From IMG/VR virus record IMGVR_UViG_3300036770_006790, positions 1 to 61,513 of that record: 61,513 nucleotides of DNA; one strand, given 5' to 3'. The notes under the pieces were generated by a model. The model was given only the letters and a program-made list of their open reading frames with translations, made no database searches and was not told the origin of the DNA. The stretch comes from a virus. The translations under genes were made by a program, and so were the position numbers. Shown piece by piece: positions 42,458 through 51,948 of this stretch (within the stretch, counting starts at the first letter, position 1; each line of letters starts with the position of its first letter).

Positions 42458-43672
42458 TTAATGTTTTAAAGTTTTATAAAATTCAGCTCTATCCTTAGTT
42501 ACATTTCTTAAATCGTATTTATCTTTAACTGTTTCATATAAACTTTCTCCCAAGTCTTTCACAAGATTAGGATTTTTATAAAGTTTTTCAATATACTTTG
42601 CCCAATCCAAATTTGAATTTTCATCATCAACCAATAGTGCATTTCCATTTCCATATCCATTTTTGCTCCATGCGTTTTTCAAATCTATCGTATAAGGTCC
42701 AACCTTAGAGGCAATAAGTGCTTTTTTATAGAAACCAGATTCAATAACTTTTAGTTGTGATTTAGCCCTATTAAACGTATTATCCCGTATTGGTGCCAAA
42801 GATACGTCAAATTTTGCATAATTTTTTGCGTATGATGTGACAGGCTGTGTCCATACCCGAACATATGGTTGTTTATCCTCTTCTGGATATTTTTCCTGCA
42901 CAAAGGTAAATAAATATTTTTTATAATCTTCAGAAACTGTAGAATAATTTTGTGTAAATATTTTTTCATATTTAACCCATACTGTTTCTTGTGGCAATAT
43001 GTCTCGTTTTCTTTGCTCGCCAGTTTCTTTGTTTATTTCTGTTACGGAACCTCTTGTATCAAAACCACATAGAAACAATTGTATTCTATCCAAAACACTT
43101 CCTAATCTTGAAAAAGATTTATCCAAAAGCAATAAATCGTGTTCATGAGAACTTCCCCCCAACCAACCAATTCTAAGTTTATCTGATTCAATCGTGGGCT
43201 CCTTGAATTGTCTTTCATTAGGATTTATAGCATTTGGAAAAACATAGACATTTTTATTGTACGCTTTAATTAATCCAGCAAAAATTGAAGTTGTGGTAGT
43301 TACGTACATTGAAACTTTTATATTATCAATAATTTTTCTGTTTATATTATGGTGAGTAATTATTTCATGTATAGGGTGTTCTTTGGGCGGCATCCAGTAA
43401 TCATCAATATCACATACTGTGATAATGCCCATGTTATTTAGTTTTATGATTCTCTCCCTACCTTTTTCAAAATCTTGACCTATATTCCGATGAAAAACAA
43501 CAATATCATATTTTTTCCAATAATCATCATTATCAATTTCTGGTTTATAATCTATTTCGACAAAAAAGTCATCTGGATATTCATTTTGAAGAAAAACATG
43601 GGGATCAACAGAACGGAATTTGCCCACACCAAACATGTCACTGGGAAGCACCAAAACATTTATTTTTGACAT
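42458..43672 (-). CDS. GT-B fold glycosyltransferase
   Basis: The 404-residue protein has an N-terminal Rossmann half (INVLVLPSDMFGVGKFRSVDPH, then CDIDDYWMPPKEHPIHEII). A donor half follows: LRIGWLGGSSHEHDLLLLDKSF (about residues 173-194) and VSLAPIRDNTFNRAKSQLKVIESGFYKKALIASKVGPY, the position of the GT4 E-x7-E region. This phage-type GT often modifies DNA or glycans, and here the operon favours glycans, though not exclusively. Upstream, at about 43716, CTATTTAT is present at a longer distance (43 bases). Confidence 0.83.
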   Translation of the reverse strand: MSKINVLVLPSDMFGVGKFRSVDPHVFLQNEYPDDFFVEIDYKPEIDNDDYWKKYDIVVFHRNIGQDFEKGRERIIKLNNMGIITVCDIDDYWMPPKEHPIHEIITHHNINRKIIDNIKVSMYVTTTTSIFAGLIKAYNKNVYVFPNAINPNERQFKEPTIESDKLRIGWLGGSSHEHDLLLLDKSFSRLGSVLDRIQLFLCGFDTRGSVTEINKETGEQRKRDILPQETVWVKYEKIFTQNYSTVSEDYKKYLFTFVQEKYPEEDKQPYVRVWTQPVTSYAKNYAKFDVSLAPIRDNTFNRAKSQLKVIESGFYKKALIASKVGPYTIDLKNAWSKNGYGNGNALLVDDENSNLDWAKYIEKLYKNPNLVKDLGESLYETVKDKYDLRNVTKDRAEFYKTLKH

Positions 43673-43727
43673 CTAATTCATTTTATGTCAAAAATCTATG
43701 AATACAAAATAAAAAATAAATAGATAA

Positions 43728-44261
43728 TTACTTCAACTTCTTAACCTTTGTGACCTTTCCTTCAAAGATATGTTTTCCAACCTTAAAGCTAAAAACATCG
43801 TTGGTCGCTTGCACATTTTCAATCAATAGGCTATTCTCTTTCAAGGCTTCCTCAACAGTCTCCTTTATAATTTTCTTTATTAGTTCATAATCTATTGAAA
43901 CGTTAGATTCTTTAACATCAGATTTTTTTTGTTTGGCATTCATCAAGCGAGACGCCTTTTCAACAAACTCATCCGATAGTGTATTTTGATTTGGCTTTTG
44001 TTGTTCGATTGGATGTTCAATCATTAATTGCTTTATTGAATCAGGCAACTTGGATTGTTTAATCTTATCCAAACTATTACTACGAGGTGGTTCTTGAATG
44101 GTTTTTTGTTCAGGAATATTATACCTTACATTCTGTGGCATTTCCTCATCTGGAATGTTAATATTCATAGGAAGTGCGGCACCAGAGTTTCTTGGTATAT
44201 TATTGTGCTTATCCATAATGGCCTTCGAAACCATCAATTTTTGCATCAAATCATCTGTCAT
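43728..44261 (-). CDS. Hypothetical virion-type protein with amphipathic tag-like helix
   Basis: The 177-residue protein has an N-terminal helical start, a long Pro/Asn/Gln-rich disordered middle (residues 25-100) and the helix YELIKKIIKETVEEALKENS (about 126-145), which resembles the tags of the accessory proteins but is internal. The C-terminus (NDVFSFKVGKHIFEGKVTKVKKLK) forms a small beta element. This arrangement is familiar from small structural proteins of T4-like phages. The exact role is unknown. Confidence 0.65.
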   Translation of the reverse strand: MTDDLMQKLMVSKAIMDKHNNIPRNSGAALPMNINIPDEEMPQNVRYNIPEQKTIQEPPRSNSLDKIKQSKLPDSIKQLMIEHPIEQQKPNQNTLSDEFVEKASRLMNAKQKKSDVKESNVSIDYELIKKIIKETVEEALKENSLLIENVQATNDVFSFKVGKHIFEGKVTKVKKLK

Positions 44262-44311
44262 AATGTTTTATTTTTAAAATAGATATATTTCACAAAAAAG
44301 AAAAGGAAAAA

Positions 44312-44827
44312 TCATTTTTTAAACTTGGAAAAGAAATTTGTGAATTTATCTTTAATTTTGTTAATCCAGCTTGTCGTTGGTTGTTTTGGTGCCTCTGGCT
44401 GCGCTTGTGGTTGAGCACCGACTTCTCCTTCTGGTGGTTTAACCCCATCAAATTTGGCATTGATATATATTTTTGTCATACTCTTATCCCCAGAAAAATT
44501 ATATCCCGGTCTTGGCTCGTTAAAAACATATCCAGCCAAGGTCAAGGAAATTATCTTATCCAAACGAAATAGCCTCCATCCCGGCAATGGTTGTTTTCCA
44601 ATATATGCGGTATGTGAAGCTCCTTCATAATCCCACGCTCTCAATGCCATGTTTCCGGCTTTTGTCTCACCCAAACAAACAGGTTCAATTACCCGCATAC
44701 CTTTGCCACCCGGTTCATCACCATCATAATAAATAACAAGAACTTGCCTTCCCTTTATCGCATCGGATACCGTTTGATAAGAAGCAGACTCGGTTATAAG
44801 ATATTTTAGGGCTTCGGTTAGTTTCAT
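44312..44827 (-). CDS. WYL-domain-like protein with T4-CTS-like N-terminus
   Basis: The 171-residue protein begins MKLTEALKYLITE|SAS. This is strikingly like the T4 capsid-targeting sequence MKTYQEFIAE|A and has a gp21-type (L/I)xE end. Residues about 18-100 resemble a WYL ligand-binding domain: DAIKGRQVLVIYYDGDE, RVIEPVCLGETKAGNMALRAWDYEG, GWRLFRLDKIISL. No DNA-binding helix-turn-helix is fused to it. A Pro/Gln-rich linker and a basic C-terminal helix follow. Inferred role: packaged protein that senses a ligand or binds nucleic acid after entry. The next gene is adjacent without a gap. Confidence 0.72.
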   Translation of the reverse strand: MKLTEALKYLITESASYQTVSDAIKGRQVLVIYYDGDEPGGKGMRVIEPVCLGETKAGNMALRAWDYEGASHTAYIGKQPLPGWRLFRLDKIISLTLAGYVFNEPRPGYNFSGDKSMTKIYINAKFDGVKPPEGEVGAQPQAQPEAPKQPTTSWINKIKDKFTNFFSKFKK

Positions 44828-45121
44828 TTAGAAATTGGGATATACATTAGATTTGTTGTATTTGTTGATTTTGATATTGTTTTTTCTCTCAACATTGTCC
44901 TCCAATGTCCCAGCACTATCATTCATGACATCCAAGAAAACACCAGTACCGCGGCCCTGAGAATCACCATCCGCAATAGCGTTTGGGTTGATTGTAGAGT
45001 ACTCAAAAGATTGTTGTTTGTACTCATTTCTGGGCAAGAGTTTAGCCCTTTCGATATTTGCATATTCGGTCAGCTTATTGTCAATATCTTGACTCAAATC
45101 TATTGCATATTCATTTGGCAT
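44828..45121 (-). CDS. Small hypothetical virion-type protein
   Basis: The 97-residue protein (ANIERAKLLPRNEYKQQSFEYSTINPNAIADGDSQGRGTG, then DSAGTLEDNVERKNNIKINKYN) is hydrophilic, likely extended, and without a recognised family. It overlaps the upstream gene by 11 bases and abuts the WYL-like gene. The operon with other small proteins suggests a structural or head role. Confidence 0.6.
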   Translation of the reverse strand: MPNEYAIDLSQDIDNKLTEYANIERAKLLPRNEYKQQSFEYSTINPNAIADGDSQGRGTGVFLDVMNDSAGTLEDNVERKNNIKINKYNKSNVYPNF

Positions 45122-45599
45122 AGTTTATAATGTTTTTAATTTTTTCTATTGCTTCCATAACTGGATTTGGTAAGTTTCCGATTGATGTCGCGTGTCGTTG
45201 TGATGCTTTTAAATGTTCTTTTGACGGTCTTATGCTTATTCCCGGTTTTTCGTGTTCCTTCCGGAATTGATTGTTAAATCCAGCCTCCATTTTATTTCTT
45301 TTTGTGGCTTCAACATTGTTTCTCATATTGTCCAATGTCATATTGACCCACCATTTCATTTCCTTCCCACCATTCAATATATATTGAATATCTGTTGTTT
45401 TTCCTTTAAAAGTGTCAAAAAAGTTCTTAATCCTTTTTAATCTGGTATAAGATATTTTTTCTGAATTTTGCAATTCAAGATTCCTTTTATACCCTTCGGT
45501 ATCTTTAGCAGCATTTCCGTATTTATCCATAGTTTTTTTCAAGTGAAGTCTCATTTCATCAGGGAAAAATACTTCCTTGCCGTATAAATCTTTATTCAT
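45111..45599 (-). CDS. Hypothetical protein in small structural operon
   Basis: The basic 162-residue protein has helical segments (FFPDEMRLHLKKTMDKYGNAAKDTEG; WWVNMTLDNMRNNVEATKRNKMEAGF) and a C-terminal helix. No family is recognised. It overlaps both neighbours (8 and 11 bases), so it is translationally coupled within the 46239-43728 operon. Confidence 0.62.
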   Translation of the reverse strand: MNKDLYGKEVFFPDEMRLHLKKTMDKYGNAAKDTEGYKRNLELQNSEKISYTRLKRIKNFFDTFKGKTTDIQYILNGGKEMKWWVNMTLDNMRNNVEATKRNKMEAGFNNQFRKEHEKPGISIRPSKEHLKASQRHATSIGNLPNPVMEAIEKIKNIINYAK

Positions 45600-46239
45600 T
45601 TTTAATCATGTTAATTAGGTCTTCTTTTGTGACACCTTCATTTTCGGCCATGGCAACCAAAGCAGAAATATTTCTTTTTAAAAGTTTTGATACTTCTTGA
45701 TTTTTTACAATATCCCTATCTGCTTTTCGTTTCGCTATCACATCTTCTACCATTTTCAATATTCTCTCCCTTTCGTTCAATCTTGCTTTAGTTATAAATC
45801 CTTTTTTATTTTTCATTGAAGATTTCTTATCCTTTTCTCCTGTTGGGTCTTTACCGAATTCCAAAGTTCTATCGTTTGCTTCTTCTTTGCTTAGACCGAG
45901 TTTTTTGATTAGGTAATCATACGTTTCTTTTCCATCCATTTCCTTAGTCTCCTCATAACCAAATGCTTTGGACATATCCGTTTCCTCTATTCCTTCACCA
46001 TAATATGTTCTATAACCTCTGGTAATTGGGTCATTTGTTATCCTGCCCATCGCCACGCTTTGGTCAGTAGTTTTTACTGGGGATATTGATGGGTCCAATA
46101 TAGGTTTATTTGAAACCATAAAGTTGCCATCACCATCCACAAATTCTTCCAAGTCCTTTTTTACTTGTGGCTTCTTTCTCTTTCGTTTTTTCAAAGCTGC
46201 TAAATATGCTTTTAAATCAGATTTCTTTGGTTTCATCAT
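45592..46239 (-). CDS. Hypothetical protein at the head of the small structural operon
   Basis: The 215-residue protein starts with a very basic segment (KAYLAALKKRKRKKPQVKKDL). A middle YRTYYGEGIEETDMSKAFGYEETKEMDG follows, then a helical C-terminus ending NEGVTKEDLINMIKNE, with DIVKNQEVSKLLKRNISALVAMAE before it. No family is recognised. It is divergent from the lectin-like fibre gene, with about 50 bases between them holding ATATTTAT-type motifs for both directions. Confidence 0.62.
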   Translation of the reverse strand: MMKPKKSDLKAYLAALKKRKRKKPQVKKDLEEFVDGDGNFMVSNKPILDPSISPVKTTDQSVAMGRITNDPITRGYRTYYGEGIEETDMSKAFGYEETKEMDGKETYDYLIKKLGLSKEEANDRTLEFGKDPTGEKDKKSSMKNKKGFITKARLNERERILKMVEDVIAKRKADRDIVKNQEVSKLLKRNISALVAMAENEGVTKEDLINMIKNE

Positions 46240-46260
46240 AAAATTATTTGAGTCTGAGCA

Positions 46261-46278
46261 CTATTTATTCATAAATAT
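46261..46278. promoter_or_regulatory. Divergent pair of late-type motifs
   Basis: CTATTTAT (46261-46268) faces the + strand gene at 46292, and ATATTTAT on the - strand (46271-46278) faces the gene starting at 46239. The two overlap to form a near-palindrome that could start transcription in both directions. Confidence 0.4.
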
Positions 46279-46291
46279 CTGATAATTTAAA

Positions 46292-49200
46292 ATGCCTTAT
46301 CAAAATATAAATGAATATAATTTTAGTAAGATATTCCTTATTCCCGTCAATGAAATAACGGATATATCTTTGGCATCAGATGAAAAAGATTTTGATTCGG
46401 AAATTGTGTTTTCGCAAAATATTATTGGTTATAATGATGGAAATGTATTACCCATAAATATTGAAATATTTGATAGCGGAACTACAACTGAAAATATTTT
46501 AATATCTAAAAATTATCTAAGACAAGCACTTCCATTTTCCTCCACAACTTTTTCTTTGTGTGACATTGGTTTAACAGGTATTGACAATGGTCTAACAGAT
46601 GGTATGAGTGGTTATACCATAGAAATAAATAATGGCATATATTCTAACGAAAACGACAAATTTGACCGTTACAAATATGACCAAAGAATGAAATTCCACA
46701 AGATAAACGGTAATACAACTCCTCAAAACAGAATATTTGATGATGACAGTTACACTTACAACGCAGTAATTGATACTGATGATGATCTTGTTGGTAATTA
46801 TTTGCGCCTTGATGGTGGATTTTATCAAGGGTTTTATAAGTTATTCGGATACGACTACGAAGTTTTCCCGGAAAGAGTTAATTTAGGTTGGACGGCAGAA
46901 TTTCTAATTAGACACAGGTTTAATAGTCCATCTAACATAGGTTTGAATGCAAGATATAGCGGAAATAGCGGCATATTTTTTTACATCGGGGCAAGGGCAG
47001 AAAACAAATTTTATCACAGCGCAACTGGTTATCCGCTATCTTATTCATCTTACACAAGAGTGACAAGCGGGCTTACTTCAATTGAAACTTGTGAATGTAG
47101 TGGGGCGACAAATAGTGAAACTTGTGATTACATATATCCAAACAAAGAAAGCACAAACCCTTATTATAACGAAAAAAACCCGTTATATGATTCCGCATCA
47201 AATGGTTTTGCCGTCAGATTAAGCGGAAATACTGGAAACCCAAAATTATGTGTAAGAACTTATAGTTTATCAGGAAATTGCGATTCAGAAAAAACCTTTC
47301 AAACTGGCGTAACATTTAATGAATGGTGTTCAACAAATGGGATATTCGAAGAATTCAAAAACACAAGTTATATAGATATCGAAAAATGGGCACAAATAGA
47401 TATTGTCTTTAAAAGATATAGATATTTCGATGATTGTGACTTGGGTTATTATGGTGGGTTAGATAAAATAAAAGAAACAAAATTTTTAGATAGTTTAGAT
47501 GGAAATAGTACTGCTTTAATTGAACCGCCTATAACACAAAATCAAGAAGAAGCAGAAAAAATAGAAATTTATAATTTAAATAATAAATGGTTAACTGATG
47601 TTGAAAATAGGCTTGGGGAATTAAAAATATTCATTAATGGGAAACCGTTAATGATTATTGAAAATTTTGAAGAAGTAATACCCAGACCTTTAAATGCAAA
47701 TAAAAACATTCAGCTATCGGTACCATACAATATATCAATAGGCGGTGGAACACAAGGTTTACATGATAACCTTGTTTTTTTAAATTCCGAATCAGGTTCA
47801 ACATATCAACAAGACCCTGAGTTGCTACCAACAAAAATATTAGAAAAAACACCTTTTTCTGGATTAAGTACAAATATATTTCTTGAAGAATATTTTGGTG
47901 GTTCTTTTATTGGCGATTTGTCTGCTTTTAGAATGTACACCAAACCCCTTAATTCAGCCCAAATAAGGCACAATTTCAAAATATTAAAAGATAAATATGC
48001 TTTAGCAAATTTATTTGTTCCAGAATGTATTCCACCAGAAGTTCTTAGTTGTAGGTTTAATGTTGATATTGATATACTTAGTTGTGATTTTGGTATGGAT
48101 GTCGTCGAAATACCACCAACCCCAACGCCTACTCCCACGCAAACAGTCACACCTACATTTACACCCACAAACACAGCAACCCAAACACCAACGCCTACTC
48201 TTACACCTACTAACACGGAAACATCAACGCCTACTCCCACACCTACGAATACCTTAACACCTACGAACACAGTTACACCTACGAACACAATTACGCCTAC
48301 AAATACGGTAACCCCTACAAATACAGTAACGCCAACCAATACGGTAACACCCACGAATACAGTAACACCTACGAATACACTCACACCCACGAATACACTC
48401 ACACCCACGAATACGGTAACTCCGACTAACACAGTAACGCCAACCAATACGGTAACACCCACGAATACAGTAACACCTACGAACACTGTCACTCCCACGA
48501 ATACGGCTACACCCACGAATACGGTAACACCTACAAATACAATAACACCCACGAATACAGTTACACCTACGGTTACCCAAACATTGACACCCACTAACAC
48601 GGAAACTTCAACGCCTACGCCCACGCCTACGAATACCGTAACGCCTACTAACACTGTCACCCCTACGAACACTGTTACTCCTACAAATACAGTAACGCCT
48701 ACAAATACGGTAACACCTACGGCTACCCAAACATTAACACCTACTGTTACTGAAACACCAGCACAAACACCAACAAATACGGTGACACCAACAAATACGG
48801 TTACACCATCTGGTAGTTTACCATTAACGCCCACGCCTACAAATACTAATACCTCAACTATCACAACAACGCCAACACAAACACCTACAAATAGTGTAAC
48901 GCCAACAAATACAATAACACCAACCAATACAGTTACGCCTACAAACACATCAACACCAACAAGCACACTTACACCAACTAATACTATATCACCATCCGTA
49001 ACTATTACTCCAACCATAACAACAACACCTACGAATACAGTAACACCAACTAATACAATCACACCTACAAACACAACAACACCTACAAACACAATAACAT
49101 CAAGCCAAACACCTACGGTTACGATTAGCCCAACTAATACCATAACACCTACTCAAACACCAACGAATACGGTTACACCTACCATTACAGTTACGCCAAC

Positions 49201-49315
49201 AAATACGACAACACCCACAAATACAGTTACCCCAACTCAGATAACCTTCCATGTGTTGCTCGAAAATGGAGATGTTTTAAATACTGAGGATGATTTCATA
49301 ATTGATTACAGTTAA
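46292..49315 (+). CDS. Lectin-like fibre protein with long Thr-Pro repeat stalk
   Basis: In this 1007-residue protein, residues 1-600 are beta-rich and contain a LamG/concanavalin-type fold. The clear parts are [22 protein letters not shown] and [27 protein letters not shown] (about 440-560), the usual end of Laminin_G_3-like domains. Residues about 608-983 (48113-49240) are Thr-Pro-Thr-Asn-Thr-x repeats with x mostly Val, Ile or Leu. A short C-terminal strand segment ([14 protein letters not shown]) follows. The architecture is a sugar-binding head on a long, extended, mucin-like stalk. It is divergent from the small structural operon and leads the + strand fibre/GT operon. The Thr/Pro repeat is a candidate for O-glycosylation by the nearby enzymes. 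Confidence 0.78.
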   Translation: MPYQNINEYNFSKIFLIPVNEITDISLASDEKDFDSEIVFSQNIIGYNDGNVLPINIEIFDSGTTTENILISKNYLRQALPFSSTTFSLCDIGLTGIDNGLTDGMSGYTIEINNGIYSNENDKFDRYKYDQRMKFHKINGNTTPQNRIFDDDSYTYNAVIDTDDDLVGNYLRLDGGFYQGFYKLFGYDYEVFPERVNLGWTAEFLIRHRFNSPSNIGLNARYSGNSGIFFYIGARAENKFYHSATGYPLSYSSYTRVTSGLTSIETCECSGATNSETCDYIYPNKESTNPYYNEKNPLYDSASNGFAVRLSGNTGNPKLCVRTYSLSGNCDSEKTFQTGVTFNEWCSTNGIFEEFKNTSYIDIEKWAQIDIVFKRYRYFDDCDLGYYGGLDKIKETKFLDSLDGNSTALIEPPITQNQEEAEKIEIYNLNNKWLTDVENRLGELKIFINGKPLMIIENFEEVIPRPLNANKNIQLSVPYNISIGGGTQGLHDNLVFLNSESGSTYQQDPELLPTKILEKTPFSGLSTNIFLEEYFGGSFIGDLSAFRMYTKPLNSAQIRHNFKILKDKYALANLFVPECIPPEVLSCRFNVDIDILSCDFGMDVVEIPPTPTPTPTQTVTPTFTPTNTATQTPTPTLTPTNTETSTPTPTPTNTLTPTNTVTPTNTITPTNTVTPTNTVTPTNTVTPTNTVTPTNTLTPTNTLTPTNTVTPTNTVTPTNTVTPTNTVTPTNTVTPTNTATPTNTVTPTNTITPTNTVTPTVTQTLTPTNTETSTPTPTPTNTVTPTNTVTPTNTVTPTNTVTPTNTVTPTATQTLTPTVTETPAQTPTNTVTPTNTVTPSGSLPLTPTPTNTNTSTITTTPTQTPTNSVTPTNTITPTNTVTPTNTSTPTSTLTPTNTISPSVTITPTITTTPTNTVTPTNTITPTNTTTPTNTITSSQTPTVTISPTNTITPTQTPTNTVTPTITVTPTNTTTPTNTVTPTQITFHVLLENGDVLNTEDDFIIDYS
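48113..49240 (+). repeat. TPTNT(V/I/L) coding repeats, first array
   Basis: About 1.1 kb of 18-base units coding T-P-T-N-T-x, with variations such as TPTPTPTNT and TQTPTPT. Third-base variation between units (acc/aca/acg) is high, so the array is old or under codon diversification. It offers many sites for unequal recombination. Confidence 0.95.
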
Positions 49316-49329
49316 AATAATATACCAAC

Positions 49330-49337
49330 ATATTTAT
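49330..49337 (+). promoter_or_regulatory. Candidate late promoter motif ATATTTAT
   Basis: The octamer lies 32 bases before the ATG at 49370, directly after the first fibre gene. Confidence 0.35.
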
Positions 49338-49369
49338 TTAAAAAAATAATCGTCAGATAATTAATTAAT

Positions 49370-49726
49370 ATGGCCAATAAAAAAATATCGGAATTACCTT
49401 TAAGTTTTTCAGGTTCTCCGAACTCATTAATGGTGATTGTGAATTATGACCAAGAAATTACTGGCATAACAAATTCAATATATTTTTCGGCGTTAACTGC
49501 TCAATTTTCTATTGGTGATATTGAAATTTCTGGCACTACTGATGGAAGCAACAGAAACTTTACATTATCTAAGAACATACAAAACCCTAACAAAACATTA
49601 TTTTATTTTAATGGTCAGTTGCAAAAATATGGCGATAATTATTCAATAACAGGAACTACACTTGAAATATTGCCGAATACCTTTGCGCCAGAAAGTACGG
49701 ATTTTTTGAGGCTTTTAAGTTTTTAA
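49370..49726 (+). CDS. Small tail-fibre-type protein (KKISELP start)
   Basis: The 118-residue protein starts MANKKISELPLSFSGSPNSL, an opening typical of phage tail-fibre and collar proteins. A beta-rich segment follows (IEISGTTDGSNRNFTLSKNI, TLFYFNGQLQKYGDNYSITGTTLEIL) that looks like a small fibre-binding or adhesion domain. It lies between the two Thr-Pro repeat genes, six bases from the second. It probably belongs to the same fibre complex. Confidence 0.72.
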   Translation: MANKKISELPLSFSGSPNSLMVIVNYDQEITGITNSIYFSALTAQFSIGDIEISGTTDGSNRNFTLSKNIQNPNKTLFYFNGQLQKYGDNYSITGTTLEILPNTFAPESTDFLRLLSF

Positions 49727-49732
49727 TTTAAG

Positions 49733-50926
49733 ATGATTTTAAGTTTTACGCTAAAAAACATATACAGTGGTTCAAAATATATAGCTGGACCATTTAACAT
49801 ATCTGGAACAACAGATACTGGTGAAGTTTATGAATTAGCACAATCAATATCAAAAAGTCAATTACTTTCTGGATACATTTTAGAAACACAATATAATATA
49901 ACAGGCGGGACAATTGAAAGCACTGGTTTTTGCAAAAATTCAATTAGCTGGGCACCTATTTTGCCCACCCCAACTGTGACACCTACTCAAACTTCTACAC
50001 CAACAAATACACCTACTCAAACCCCTACGACTACCGCCACGCCAACAAACACACCTAGTCAAACACCCACAAATACTGTAACTCCAACGAATACAGTAAC
50101 TCCTACGAATACAATAACATCCACAAATACGGTAACTCCTACGAATACATTAACACCCACAAATACCGTAACCCCAACGAATACGGTAACACCTACAAAT
50201 ACGGTAACACCTACAAATACGGTAACACCTACAAATACGGTAACACCTACAAATACGATAACACCTACAAACACTGTGTCCCCAACTCAAACATTAACAA
50301 ATACGGCAACACCAACAAATACAATAACACCAACGCAAACACAAACCAATACGGTAACACCTACAAATACGGTAACACCTACGAATACGGTAACACCGAC
50401 CAACACTATAACACCCACGAACACCTTAACACCGACAAATACGGTAACGCCTACGAATACATTAACACCCACAAATACAGTGACCCCAACTCAAACACTC
50501 ACAAATACGATAACCCCAACAAATACTGTGACATCAACCCAAACACCCACAAATACGATAACGCCGACGAATACGATAACGCCGACAAATACGGTAACAC
50601 CTACAAACACAATAACTTCAACTCAAACTCCTACGAATACAATAACACCAACACAAACACCGACTAATACTTTAACACCCACAAATACAGTAACACCCAC
50701 GAATACAGTAACACCGACAAACACTATAACTTCAACTCAAACTCCTACGAATACAATAACACCAACACAAACGCCGACTAATACTTTAACACCCACAAAT
50801 ACAGTAACACCCACAAATACAGTAACACCCACGAATACCTTAACGCCCACGAATACGATAACACCGACAAATACTCCAACGCAGACACCACCACCTGCTT
50901 GTGATTTAGAAGCAACTGATATTTAA
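49733..50926 (+). CDS. Second Thr-Pro repeat fibre protein
   Basis: The 397-residue protein has an N-terminal beta domain (residues 1-75: [29 protein letters not shown]) followed by about 310 residues of TPTNTx repeats with interspersed TQTPTNT. It ends [12 protein letters not shown] without a C-terminal domain. The repeat unit is the same as in the upstream fibre gene, which indicates recombination between the two genes or common origin. A 114-base perfect or near-perfect duplication is present within it. It is in one operon with the FISUMP gene. Confidence 0.82.
   Translation: MILSFTLKNIYSGSKYIAGPFNISGTTDTGEVYELAQSISKSQLLSGYILETQYNITGGTIESTGFCKNSISWAPILPTPTVTPTQTSTPTNTPTQTPTTTATPTNTPSQTPTNTVTPTNTVTPTNTITSTNTVTPTNTLTPTNTVTPTNTVTPTNTVTPTNTVTPTNTVTPTNTITPTNTVSPTQTLTNTATPTNTITPTQTQTNTVTPTNTVTPTNTVTPTNTITPTNTLTPTNTVTPTNTLTPTNTVTPTQTLTNTITPTNTVTSTQTPTNTITPTNTITPTNTVTPTNTITSTQTPTNTITPTQTPTNTLTPTNTVTPTNTVTPTNTITSTQTPTNTITPTQTPTNTLTPTNTVTPTNTVTPTNTLTPTNTITPTNTPTQTPPPACDLEATDI
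49963..50896 (+). repeat. TPTNT(V/I/L) coding repeats, second array
   Basis: About 0.93 kb of 18-base units coding T-P-T-N-T-x. Several consecutive units around 50180-50260 are nearly identical at base level (ACACCTACAAATACGGTA). Low third-base variation there points to recent expansion. Confidence 0.95.
50612..50839 (+). repeat. 114-bp direct tandem duplication inside the second array
   Basis: The unit beginning ATAACTTCAACTCAAACTCC at 50612 is repeated at 50726. It codes for 38 residues ([20 protein letters not shown], then LTPTNT and VTPTNT units) twice in a row. Only a few third-base differences (e.g. CACCG versus CGCCG) separate the copies, which indicates a recent event. Confidence 0.88.
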
Positions 50927-50936
50927 TTGAAATAGT

Positions 50937-51776
50937 ATGTCAACACAAATTACGTCCACTAATTATAATAATCAAAATTGCACGGTTACATTATATTCTG
51001 CGACGGGAAATACCATTCCATATACAAATGCGACACAAATTTCATTGGGAACACAAACAATACCATTTACATATTCATCAACAACGGTTAGCGACGAATA
51101 TGGAGTTTTTTCTTGTTTTTTTAGTGATTTTAACACTACATGCACTGTAAGTCAATTAACACCTCCAGATGGTGATGGGAATAGATATAAGACAATAAAA
51201 ATTGGGAATCAAATTTGGATGTCAGAGAATTTGAGAACACGTTTTTTTGCTGATGGTACGCCATTAGATAATCCGGGAAATACGGTGATAAGCGATGCGG
51301 TTTGGAGTGCTGCAAACGGTTCGACAACAAGATATTGGACCTTAGTTAACGGCAGCAGTCAAAACACTGGAATTTATGGTTTACTATATAATCAATACGC
51401 AGTTTTGGGAAGTACAAGCGGGGCATCATTAAACGTTACCTTATGCCCTTCGGGATGGAGGGTTCCGAGCGACGGGGAATTTTCAACATTAAATACATTT
51501 TTGGGTGGGTTTTCTTTATCTGCTGGCACCCAGATAAAATCAACCACTTTATGGTCTTCAAATGGAAATGGAAACAATACTTCAGGTTTTAATGGAGTGC
51601 CAGCCGGAAACCGCGAACCTTCAGGTGGAGAAGCCAATTTCGGTGCACGTTGTTGGTGGTGGTCTATTTCTAATGGAATCACTTGGGGTTTGGTCAATTC
51701 TACATTTTCGTTTAATCGTAATACGGGAGTTGATCAAAAAAACGGGTTTTCTGTACGTTGTCTAAAAAATTCTTAA
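50937..51776 (+). CDS. FISUMP-domain fibre protein (C-type-lectin-like fold)
   Basis: The 279-residue protein has an N-terminal beta part (residues 1-70), then a Fibrobacter succinogenes major paralogous (FISUMP) domain. The domain shows KIGNQIWMSENLRT, YGLLYNQYAV, LCPSGWRVPSDGEFSTLN, AGTQIKS, SGFNGVPAGNREPSG, FGARCWWWS and NGFSVRCLKN. This fold is related to C-type-lectin/FGE-like domains. In phages such domains serve as receptor-binding tips. It follows the Thr-Pro repeat protein by ten bases and probably shares the fibre. A second FISUMP gene follows. Confidence 0.86.
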   Translation: MSTQITSTNYNNQNCTVTLYSATGNTIPYTNATQISLGTQTIPFTYSSTTVSDEYGVFSCFFSDFNTTCTVSQLTPPDGDGNRYKTIKIGNQIWMSENLRTRFFADGTPLDNPGNTVISDAVWSAANGSTTRYWTLVNGSSQNTGIYGLLYNQYAVLGSTSGASLNVTLCPSGWRVPSDGEFSTLNTFLGGFSLSAGTQIKSTTLWSSNGNGNNTSGFNGVPAGNREPSGGEANFGARCWWWSISNGITWGLVNSTFSFNRNTGVDQKNGFSVRCLKNS

Positions 51777-51948
51777 CTTGGATTTTAAAAAAATAAATTT
51801 ACACACTTAATAATTTTTTTTAAAATTGTATTAATTTTTAATTTATATATTGACATTTTTAAATAATTTCAAAACTAATATTTTAATAATTAAATTTCTT
51901 TACTTTTTCAAAAAATTTAATTAAGAAAATAAAAATAAATAAAACAAC
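51777..51948. other. Extremely AT-rich spacer, no gene seen
   Basis: This 172-base spacer is almost entirely A and T (e.g. TAATTTTTTTTAAAATTGTA). I see no hairpin terminator, clear promoter box or ORF. It separates two FISUMP genes. Confidence 0.6.

Noticed and set aside
47806-49143. Long - strand open frame coding VGVTVFVGV repeats
   Set aside because: It is the antisense shadow of the TPTNT repeat array. The sense frame has a lectin domain, a start and operon context.
48113-49240. Bacteroidetes O-glycosylation motif D(S/T)(A/I/L/V/M/T) in the repeats
   Set aside because: The repeats contain no Asp, so the host general O-glycosylation system is not expected to act on them.
48113-50896. Short repeats as a CRISPR array
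   Set aside because: The 18-base units are contiguous, in frame and without spacers. They code for Thr-Pro repeats.
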